Shown here one piece after another: positions 1 to 9,900 of a DNA stretch of 64,000 nt. How positions within the stretch are numbered: position 1 is the first letter of the stretch; the number at the start of each line of letters is the position of its first letter. Under the pieces are notes generated by a model that saw only the letters and a program-made list of their open reading frames with translations, searched no databases and was not told the origin of the DNA. Origin of the DNA: Volvox africanus (taxonomy: Eukaryota; Chlorophyta; Chlorophyceae; Chlamydomonadales; Volvocaceae). The position numbers and the translations under genes were made by a program. The stretch lies in assembly GCA_030268105.1 (NCBI GenBank), contig BSDZ01000024.1, forward strand, positions 2,013,501-2,077,500, written 5' to 3'.

Positions 1-487
1 GGCTCAGGCTCAGGCTCAGGCTAGTTCGGGTGTCAGGGGGGGAGGTGCCAAGGTGGGGCTTCTTGCCGGGGGCCGAGGGGGGAATGGGGGTAATGCACAT
101 TTGTTCACTGATGTCGGCTCCGAAACCCTGAAGCCCTTAAACACTCGACGCGGGTGTGTACCACCCGGGACACTCATACCCAACCATTACTCCTTCCCCG
201 CCGTATTTCTTGTACGGCTAAGCAAGTACGGCTAAAAGATTATCCCTCCACCCCGCACCGTTCAGCCGCCCTCCCTTGACTCGGACCCCCTCCTATCCCC
301 CCATACTCGTTGTCACTCTGGCTACGCCGGCCGGGTGGGGCACTCGCGGTGGTTGGGAGGGTGGGGTCTCCCCTGCCGCGGGTGCTGAACGTAATGCATC
401 ACACAATAACAATGTGGCGAATTATCCTCTCGATCGTACCGATCGTACTCGGGATCGTACTCGTGCTGGCTTGTGGTGGTGCTGCTG

Positions 488-2404
488 ATGAACCTGCAGG
501 AGGTGAGGGGGAGGGGGAGGAGGGGGGAAGGGGCGTTTAAGGTACAAATGAACCTCACGGTGCTGATCAGGTTCCCTAACTCCCTCCTGTCATGTCCATC
601 AATCCCTCCCCTCTCTCCCCTCTCTCCCCTCTCTCCCCTCTCTCCCCTCTCTCCCCTCTGCGGAGCAAATCCAGTTTCGTACTATTCCACGTATTCATGG
701 TGGGCGTGGACGTGTCTCTCTTCACCCCTGTCCCTTCGTCCCACTCAACCCTATGGGCAGGAAACCACCTTTCCCAAATTTTGGGCGCTGCTGCAGTACC
801 TGCAGGTATCGGAAAGTGAATTTGTTTGTCGTACTGTGACATGTCGTGCATTGGGCTGTCGCGTATCGAGGTCTGCGAGGAAAGCTCAAGGGAGGGAGGG
901 TTTCGGGCACGAGGGAGAAGGGGCTGCTGACGTCATTGCGTCCTACTACTAGCTTCCTCCCTCCCCCCCTCCCCGCTGACCCCTCAGCGCTATCGGCACA
1001 AGCCCAGCTTCCACGGCATCGTCTTCGTGCGGACACGCCAGGTGATGGCTGCGAGAAGGGAGCAGTGCCCGGGGTGTTTGGGTGGAGGGGGGGAAGGGAA
1101 ATGTGTGTGTGTATGTAAGTTGATGAGAGTGCTACAAAGGGTGTGGATGTGGTACAGGATTATATGGTTGCTCTAAAACCCATATATTCTTTGCGCGGAA
1201 TGGTGATCTCCTCGAAGGAGGGAACTGAGAGAACCGCTGCACACACGCGCGTGCTCGTGCACGTCACCCCTCATCAGGCGGTGTTCCATGTGGCGGACAA
1301 GATCCGCAGAGCCGCGCAACTTCAGTTCGTTGAGGTGAGTGATTAATAGGAAATATAATTGAGTCGTTTTCGGGGTGGGCGTCGTGTTGGTGAAAATACA
1401 TGAAAAGACACGAGTACTGGGCGGTACGGCACCTGATATGTACGGCATGTATGTACGGCAGGTCCTGGAGCTGATTGGGCACAATAACGCGAGCAGGCGG
1501 AGGGGACTGTCGCTCGAGGAGGACCGTCACGGCCGCGGCATGACCGACTCGCAACAGCATCTTGTGATTGGTATCTTTAAAGTGAGTGGGAGAGGGGAGC
1601 GGAGGGGGAGATAAGTTAGCCTGTAGACCAGCAGTAGCGGCGGACCCTCCACCGCCCGCACCCTCACACCCAACATCTACACCTCAAGCTACAAATGATG
1701 TTCGCGTCGTACAGTATAAGTATCCGTATCTCTACTTAAGTACTCGACGTGAAATTCCCCCTTCACCCTATCCTCCACCCTATCCCACACCACCACCCGT
1801 TCCGAAACACAGGAGCCAGGTCGCAAGGTGCTTGTGGCCACTTCCGCTGCGGAGGAGGGTTTGGACGTGGCCTCCTGCGAGTTCGTGGTCAGGTACAACG
1901 CTGCGGCTACTGGCATACAGTTGCTGCAGAGCCGGGGCCGGGCGCGCCAGCGGGCGGCGGAGTTCTGCACCATTCTGCAGGTGGTGGTGGTGTGGAACAT
2001 TTGCTGTGGTCGCTATCGCCCTCACTGGCCCTCACTGGCCCTCACTGGCCCTCACTGGCCCTCACTGGCCCTCACTGACCCTCACAGGCCCTCACAGGCT
2101 CCGCAGGACATTTATTTTTTTCATTCAATGGATGTTGAAACCTGCGCTGGTGACCCGATCCAGCGTGACGCTGGCAACGTCGGATCGATCGAAACGCCGA
2201 CTCAGGACTCACCCTTCCATCCCTCTCCGCTGCCCTTCTGCTTTACCCCTTACCTCGTTGCCTAATTAGGAGGGAACTCAGGACGTGGAGCTGCACAACA
2301 AGAGCCGTATGGAGGAGGCCAACATGCACCTGTGGCAGCGCAACTTTGCCGAGTCCGCGGTGCGGCGTCTGTCAGCAGCGCACGGCGCCGCTGAACAGAT
2401 TTGA
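488..2404 (+). CDS. Dicer/RIG-I-type superfamily 2 helicase, C-terminal part (5' partial)
   Basis: Exons read as 761-805, 988-1041, 1278-1334, 1462-1581, 1813-1980 and 2270-2404, all phase 0 with GT-AG borders; a further exon ending at 502 (GAG|GTGAGG) is possible. The product carries the helicase C-terminal domain of Dicer and RIG-I-like proteins: GIVFVRTRQ (motif IV region), VLELIGHN, then ATSAAEEGLDV (motif V) and QSRGRARQ (motif VI). In Dicers this domain translocates on double-stranded RNA. The N-terminal ATPase lobe with Walker A/DExH is not visible, so the gene starts outside the window or is truncated. It stops at TGA 2402-2404 with no RNase III or PAZ domain, but the same frame stays open for 47 codons after that TGA. 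A TGTAA motif at 3364-3368 could end the transcript. I cannot tell Dicer-like from RIG-I-like, nor exclude a pseudogene. Confidence 0.82.
589..652. repeat. CTCTCCC minisatellite
   Basis: Short pyrimidine tandem repeat built on CTCTCCCC, in non-coding sequence just upstream of the first clear helicase exon. Confidence 0.85.
2015..2100. repeat. CTCACTGGCC tandem repeat in helicase intron
   Basis: About eight head-to-tail copies of a 10-base unit CTCACTGGCC, the last ones diverged. They lie inside the last intron (1981-2269) of the helicase gene. There are no spacers, so this is a minisatellite and not a CRISPR array. Confidence 0.9.
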
Positions 2405-4229
2405 AGATGCAGCGCGGGTGTTGATGCGGATGACCTGATTGCGGACATGCCGCTTCGTCCCTATCCCTGGAGCCGGAACGGGTCTGGGGAACTAGTTCTT
2501 GTGGCGATGGGCGTGACGGCTACCCTGGGTGGTGAGGTGGCGCGGTGAGCCCCTGCGGAGCTGGGCCGCCGAGAGGAGGAGCGGGATGGTGGTGATGGCG
2601 GGGTTGGAGGTGGGGGGGTACTGCCTGAAGAGGTACATATTACAAACACTTCAAACGCGCCGATGATACGGTGTACATATCTTGAAGAAAAGTGTTGCAG
2701 GGATGAGGGATACGCCCAGTACCTAATTTTATGTAGCGGATGATGGACAGCTGGCCTTCGAGCAGAGGGGGGAGGCAGGTCGAGAGACTGGTGGAGGTGT
2801 TCCTCGCAGTGGTACCTCCGAGTCCTGTGAGTTAACTCTTCCCTCCCCAAACCCTGTGTGCAGTCAAGTGTCGTGTGTGCTATCCCGGTTTTTGTTTCGC
2901 CGTCCCCTACCACCCGGTGGGAGGGGATGGGTTTTCTTCCGCGTCCGGTGTCTTCCCATCCAAGTTCTGTAGGGTTTTGATTTCTTTTGCAAGAGGGAGG
3001 GTCCCTTCCTCGCTTTGCTTCATTTTCACGACCGCCTGCGTTCCACTCTTTCGGTGTATGACCTTTGCTGTGGCCTATGACTCACGATTCTTCATGACTA
3101 AACGGACTCTCCTTCTCTACTCATTCTTTCTCGAGGCATTACAGTCATCGTCGCCACCACCTGCGCCCCAAATCAAAAGTCCATTCATTTTTACTCGACT
3201 TCACGGTTTGTCGTTTTTGCGGCCGGCGTCATCCGGGAAAATGCCGTTGATTGTCCTTGTCAATGTAGGCATTACTTTCCGTAGCCTTGCAGCAACAATC
3301 AGCGTCAGTGCCCTGAGCAAATGTCGGAGCGGGGGTCATATTTTTTGGATTATTAGGGGGAGCTGTAAGAGAGGGGTGCTTTGTTCATGCGCTCTCGGAG
3401 GGTTTATCACCGTGTCTGCATTTGTATGCTTCTGTACATAATTGGGAGAATGAGGGGCGCAGCGAGAAATTTGTGTTCCAAACATCTTGGTTGTCGCCCA
3501 GGAGAAGTGATGAGTAACATGCTGCTAATAACTTGTTGATGCATTTGTCGTTTATTGCGACGTTTTGTGTTGAAAGCGCAAAGATTTTGGTTACTTGTGA
3601 CTACAGGCCATGCAGCAGACCATGCTATTCCGTGCCCCCAAGGATAATTTGCCTTTTATCCTTTCGTTGCCGCCACTTAAGCCATGCATCAGTGCCAGGT
3701 GGTGTTAAAGTCGCAATCGCTCGTGCTAGTGGTAAGGGCGAAGTTGGAGGTCAAGGGTTAGCCACCTTACGATGGCAGACCCCCGAACACTTTTGAACGT
3801 TCATGTCAGCTGTGACATGTCAGCCGTGATGAAGTGCATGCTCTCAGGGCCATCCTTGGTGAGATGGTCTGTACTGGGCTATGCACAGTAAGAGATGCAG
3901 CGCTACAGCGCATGCCGTATTGTAACCCATTTACCGTGACAGCAGGACAAAACAAAGGCGAATTCAATACAGCCTAATTACAACCACGTGTTGCTGGAGC
4001 CGAGGTGGTGACGTGATCTGGCCATTTTCGAGCTTTCGGCAGTCGCGATGGGCCGACTTACGGATATATGGAACAAGGCGCAGCCCTGGCAACGGCGAAA
4101 CCTGGTCATAAGCAGCATATTGCTCTGCTGGTCTGCTGTCCTGATGGTGTGAAGGTTCCCACGTCTCAGCCACTTGCCAACATCATATGACCTCTGGCAC
4201 CTTCTGCTAAAGGTCATCCATTACTGCAG

Positions 4230-4316
4230 GTCGACATGGCCTACCTTAAAAATGATCCATCAGTTCGAAAAAAGTTCAAGCTCGATGAGGAGTCAGCCGA
4301 CAAGGAGCGGGAATAG
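4230..4316 (+). pseudogene. Isolated coding-like terminal exon (unrecognised)
   Basis: A good acceptor (ACTGCAG) opens a 28-codon frame ending in TAG. The residues are charged and hydrophilic with a plausible exon composition (KKFKLDEESADKERE at its end). No upstream exon on this strand joins convincingly. A second coding-like snippet ending in TAA lies near 4550-4613. Together they look like remnants of an eroded gene, or of one whose other exons I failed to find. Confidence 0.25.
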
Positions 4317-4992
4317 CCCACTACGTGCAGTCATCGCCCAGAATGATCGCCGAAAAGGTGGATAAGTGAAATTGAATAATACAACACATGAGATTGCGAC
4401 TGCGTATTAGCAGCAGATCTCTGCTAATGGTTCGACCGTCACTACTTGTAACGTCAACAGCAACTCCTGTTCCATATAGATTTCTATGGCATGCGCAATC
4501 AGTCCAATGCATGTGCAATCCAGCGAAAAACCAACGATACTCCGCCTGTGTCAAGATACAACGTGCAGTTCAAGGCCACCTGCCAAATCACTGATGGCCA
4601 GCAAAGCCTCATGGTGTAAAATACAGATAGCATAAAAATTTATCCCAATAGCAAAGTCGGCGTTGCGCAGGCACGACCGGAAGCTGCCTAAGGCAACAGT
4701 AAGTACTTCAATGCAAGCGTTCACCGCTGCTTAACCAGTACCGTCGAAGATACATGTCGTGCACTAGACTGCACAACTGAAGCGTGAGCAGTTAGGCTGC
4801 AAGACCAGAGGCCCTCCCGTGGTGTCCGGTATTGTGTTGGACGCGGATGAGGAACATCTCGCGTCACAGAGCTCTGACTTGCAAAAGGCGCGCCAAAGCT
4901 TTGCCTGAGTACATATATATATATGAGACGGGGGGAGTTCAGAATACCTTATGGCGTGTTAAGCGCAAAGCGCGCCACTGTACAATATCTAC

Positions 4993-5231
4993 CTGACGCG
5001 TGGCGGCGTCTGTGGTGGCTTTGCTGTTGAATATACTAGCTCCTGTACATGAGGTTTGGCTAACGATGTCGGGGCCGGGGGCTTGTCGTCCCGATGGACC
5101 TTGAAGTGTTGGCGGAGGCACGTAGCCCCGCACATAAAGCCCGAGCTGCCTGACCTAATGCAAGCGATGCATTCCATACATGCTGCATCACCGCAAAGGG
5201 CGCAGGTCGGGGAATCACTCCTGGCAGTCAT
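4993..5231 (-). CDS. Zinc-finger exon (C6H2/MYND-like), gene incomplete
   Basis: An ATG at 5231 opens a frame that quickly forms a treble-clef-like zinc-binding pattern C-x2-C-x4-C-x2-C-x2-C-x9-C-x3-C-x3-H-x3-H (starting CALCGDAAC, ending QHFKVH). This resembles the C6H2 finger at the N terminus of type 1 methionine aminopeptidases and the related MYND fingers. The exon ends at a good donor (GTCAG|GTAGAT) at 4993. I found no aminopeptidase catalytic domain or other partner domain downstream on the minus strand down to 3.5 kb, so this is either a small zinc-finger gene or a fragment of a broken one. Confidence 0.4.
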
Positions 5232-6963
5232 GCTTGGGCAGGCGGATGGGCGAACAAAGCTTCGAAGTGTTTGTGGGTATATCGTGTATTTTTCCTCATT
5301 ACGAAACTTACTGTTGATATCCGCCGGAGACCTCCACTCTGAATATCGACCCACGAGCTCGTCCACCGGTACCGCAGGTCGTTACTGCGCCGTACCTGGA
5401 GCAATCGCCCGACAAATGTCGGAGCCAACGCCCGTCCTTGGCAATGTGGCACTTTGTTTTTAAGGGCTTCTACTATGTTTAACTGGTCCCGGAAAGACAC
5501 TTAAAGAGTCGAGTCTTTTTCATTGCATAGGATAGGTTTCTGTCAGAAACTCTCTTAGTTGTTAGATGTTAGCTGTTGTTAGTCGCAAAGCTGTCGCCCT
5601 ACATTGCTCTTTGGCATCTACTCATGTGGTTCTCACCTCGACATACACACTACTTTGCCGTGATACAAAATCAGCTAGATGAAACTGATGTTACTGATGC
5701 GGGCTCCGACTGACAAGCCCACCCAACGGACACAATGTTTCAATTTACACGCCATGCAAAAAACATTTCGTATCTTTATGTCGGCAGTTTTTACGCGCCT
5801 GGAAATGCCCTAGTAATTTTTGCACATCCTTCTTTACATCCTAACAACTAGTAGCCCGCCGTAACAATTGTCATTCCCCACAGCCTGTGGAAAGCCGCAT
5901 CGCGATCGGCACCCGGGCCTCAGGACAACCAGAAAACATCCGATAGCCCTCCTCAAATGTCCAACGGTGCAATACAAAGCCAGACTCTTTCGCGAAAGGC
6001 CCCAGACGCTGCGAGCAAAGGCTGAATAGCTTGCCGCAACTCGCATCCTTGGTAACGGGGGAAAAGGACTTGTCCAGGCCCGCAAATAGTTGCCGCACTC
6101 ATGCCGTTACCTCCTGCCGCAACTTGTCCCATCCTACAGCAAACCTGAAACAGATTAAAGTATACCCGAGACGTATAACAGCGCCCACCAACTCGCTTTC
6201 CCTTCATGCGGCGGGAAGGGGCTCCTAGTAGCCAGAGCCTCCAACTTGCGCCCGTGTGGATGAAACAACTACACCCCCATATTCCCTCCTCGTCCGCGAT
6301 TTGCGTGCAGACACCCATAAACCATCCGTCCATCCATCCGATGAGAATCCAGGTATCTGCATCAGAGTATCCGCGCATACCTGCCTTGCCACGAGAGATG
6401 AAAGGATTGTTGTAGAGATCTCCTAAGAAGAGAAAGACATCTGTCACTGGGCCACGCGTCACTACAAACCAATATCTCCTTCCTCCTCTACTCCCGTTGC
6501 ATCACACGCCGCACACACGCAGGAGCTTGCTCAAGCCTGGCATTCTGTGTAACATGCCGCCCCCGTCATTAGAGAGAGGAGAAAAGCGGGCAACCACCTC
6601 TGGCGGCGCAACATATACAACTAACTGCAGCGGCATATCTCTGGCCCAACAACACACGCGTACTTTCCAATCTATCCAATCCATATCCGACCGTAGGGTC
6701 TCGTTCCGCCTGTCTCTGCGGAAGCTGCCTCGTGCCTCTCGATACTGAGGCTGCCTCTGTCCGCGACCCCCATCACACCCAATCAGCGTGTGATCTATTC
6801 GACCACTCTTGCATGTGCTGCCTCTATTTTATTTCTTTCTTTCTTGTCTTGGAAACCAAAACCTGACTCACACTCTTGCAGCGCCTCCCCTCCCCTGCCT
6901 AGTCATCGGAGGAAGAAGGGGACGAGCGCGAGAACTGGCACAAAACTCAATCAGCTGCGGGCG

Positions 6964-9900
6964 TCAAGAGAGGTCAAACGAGCCCTGGCCTTCTCGGATG
7001 GCGTACATGAGGCGCGCCGCCATGACGGCCTTGCTGCTGTACGGCGGCAGTTTTATGTAGTTGGCGCACGTCATGACGCTGGGCAGGTCAGCGTCCGCTG
7101 CGCAGACCGCCGCAACCAAACTCGCATCCTGGAAGCTCCCCACCGGAGTGGGGCCGTTGCTGGGCCCCTCACCGCCACTGCGAATGGAAGTTTGGAATCA
7201 CGCAGAAACGGCCAGGGAGCCGAAGACCACCGGCACAGTTCGTCGGCATAGAGCGGGGCACCGAGAATGCTAGCTAGCTTCAGACAGACGGAAGCAAAGA
7301 CCCCCCAGGCAAATAAGCTTAGGAGCCTTGCTTGCGATGCGGTGGTTTGTTCACCTGTACAACACCATACTTGTCGAAGGAAGCGTCCAGGACGAATCTG
7401 CGTCATGAAAGCTGTGCTCCTCTTTCTCCCCTCTTTTCCTTCTCTCTGTTCCTTCCAGACGTTTTCCCTCTGCACTCTCTTACCTGGGATGCTTTCGAAC
7501 CACCGTCAATCGCGGCTGCAGCGCTGTGAGGCCCCCGGGCGGCAGACGCGGGCAGCCGGTGACGAAACGCAGGAAGGCCCGTTGGTCCGCGGCGTCCAGC
7601 TCCGACAGGATCTCCAACAGAAACCTTGCGACACGACGAGGGGGAAGGGCACAACCCAACATGTGAGATGTCCATGCGAAGGAAGGAAACGGACAAATGG
7701 GAGCGGTCGGTTCATGTCAACGACCAACGATCGGTTTGGACAGAGAAAGGGCGTCAGAAGACCGCCACCTCCCGCACAACACACCTGACTGGCGGGGAGT
7801 TAGCCGTGTAGCCGTGATCAAACTTGATGCCCTCCGCCAGCACCTGCAGCGTCCAGCGCTCCCCGCTGCCGCACAGCAACACCTCGATCTCGTCCTCGTG
7901 AAACAGAGACAGCATGCTGTGAGAAAATCACCACCGCCATCACCACCAGCAACAGAGGGAGTAGACTGTAAGGTTTTCCACATCATATCAGATATCCGCA
8001 TTCGAAGCGCCTAACCAGATCCTCGTAGCGACTTCTGTACTCGCTAATATCACTCAGGATTTATTCCCGCGGTTTCGGCGCGGAAAGACTGAAGGGGCTG
8101 TGGGAAAAAGGAACCTGATGTGCGGCGAACGGTGACCTGACGGACTGCACAAATGAGAGCTGAGATCAAATGGAGCGCACGCATTCGACCCCTACCCCAT
8201 TGGGTGAGAAGGGATCACGTACCTCAGGTTAAAGACCTCATTGAAGCCCTCTCGAAATGCCGTCATCTGTGCCGTGATGCCGGAGCCCATACTTGCATCC
8301 ACCACTGCCTCCATGTATTCCTCTAGCTGCTCCGCAGTCTCCACCACCATGTCGGCACCACCGGGACGCAACAGGTAGTCCGGCTGGCCTGTCGTACAGA
8401 AATGGTAAGGGAGAATGAAAACGGCAGCGACACGGCGTGGCGACAGTTATGCAGTTTTTCCCTCTCTTTTCCTTTTCCTTAACGTAATATACTGTTCGCC
8501 TTCTTGTGATATATTCAGGTCTACTGTTTGGTTCCAAAATGAAGACTTCCTTACCCGGTAATTTTCTTAACAAGGGTGGGATCTGCCTCGAATACCTTTC
8601 GGTTCATTCCACGACTCTTACCCCCACGCCATCCTAGCTGCCCCAAAAGCATTACCGCCGTTATCGGTAACAAGAAAGGAGAAGAAAAACAGTTACTTTC
8701 TGTTATTCCACTCACCTGGCAAGACGAAGGTGATGCACAGTTCCTCAACCGCCACTCCGTCGATATGCAGCTTCCCGCTACTCCCCCCCGCCCGGTAGGC
8801 TGCCAACGCCGAGTGGAGCTTCGCCAGAGTGGTACCTAGGCCGGGGTCGAAGCGGGCGATGTCCCACACGTCCAGCGGGCTGCCCAGGGCTGTGCAGTCG
8901 TCAGCCGGCAAGATGGATTTTGCACGTCGAGTAGCGGGGGTACACGGGTGGGGTTACAAGGGTGGTGTGGCGGGTTTGAAAGGGGGAGGGGAATAACCGG
9001 ACGAGACGAAGGGAGGGAACCAAAGCCAGGGTGCAACATACACAGAGCGAGAAAGATTGACGAGGGACGGAGGCGGACCGGTGACGGGGGGGGAGAAATG
9101 GTGTATGTCCGAAAGAAACGAAGTCCAAAGAGTAATCGGTGGTCAATAACCAGATCAGGAACAGAGAGAGGCCCACGAGAACATGCCTACACATGCGTCA
9201 TCCTTGTACCTGTGACGTCTTAAGATCAATTGAACCATTCACTTCCTCCTCCTCTCTTCTCCTGTCCTCCTCTGTCTGCGTCTTTCCTTGCCCTTCCCCT
9301 ACCACAAACGTTTTCCTCATCCTAATCAGTCTCCTTTTCCAAAAGCGCTCGCTCACCAGCAGCGTAGAAAACATGGCTCAGCGGGAGGTCCAGCAGCCGG
9401 TTGTCCTGCAGAGCCTTCGCCAGTGTACGACCCAGCAGCCGGAAGTGCTCTACAACCTTCAAACAGGCCGCGTTACTGCGGGCCGCTGGTGGCAACGGCC
9501 GCGGGAACAGCCCCCAAGGCGCGTTCACGTACTCGCATTCCTCATGGGTGGCTGCCTCACCGCGGCGCGACGGCACCGACAAGCCCGCTCCTGCCACCGC
9601 TGACAGCGCCGCCGACGAAGCGACGGGTCCAGAGAGGCGCTGCTGCAGTGCTGACGACGCCGGTTGAAGCGGCAGCGCCAGCGCTGCCGCGTTCCCGTCG
9701 ACCTCCATCCTATCCGGTGACGCCAGTGCAGATACGCCGCCACTCTCTCGCCCTTCTTCCTCCGCCTGGGGCTCGTCACTCTCCTCCTCCTTCATCGCCT
9801 TGACCTCATTGCCGCCCCCTGGCGATGACTCCTCCCGCTGCGGCTGCTGCTGCTCCTGCTGGGTGTCATCCTGCTCTTCGTGACGCCACATGCCCAGATC

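Larger units (their letters stand above)
2405..6963. other. Gene-poor stretch between helicase and UPL3 gene
   Basis: Convergent 3' flanks of the helicase (+) and the UPL3 gene (-). A TTACA (TGTAA on the minus strand) at 5834-5838 would give UPL3 a 3' UTR of about 1.1 kb. Apart from a zinc-finger exon (4993-5231) and a short coding-like island at 4230-4316, the rest is lower in GC, and its ORFs (for example 2875-3441 +) show no domain I can recognise. Confidence 0.5.

Noticed and set aside
2015..2100. Regular repeats that might suggest a CRISPR array
   Set aside because: Ten-base units abut with no spacers, and the locus is an algal intron.
2875..3441. 188-codon plus-strand ORF
   Set aside because: No recognisable domain. 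It lies in the probable 3' flank of the helicase gene, ahead of a TGTAA motif at 3364.
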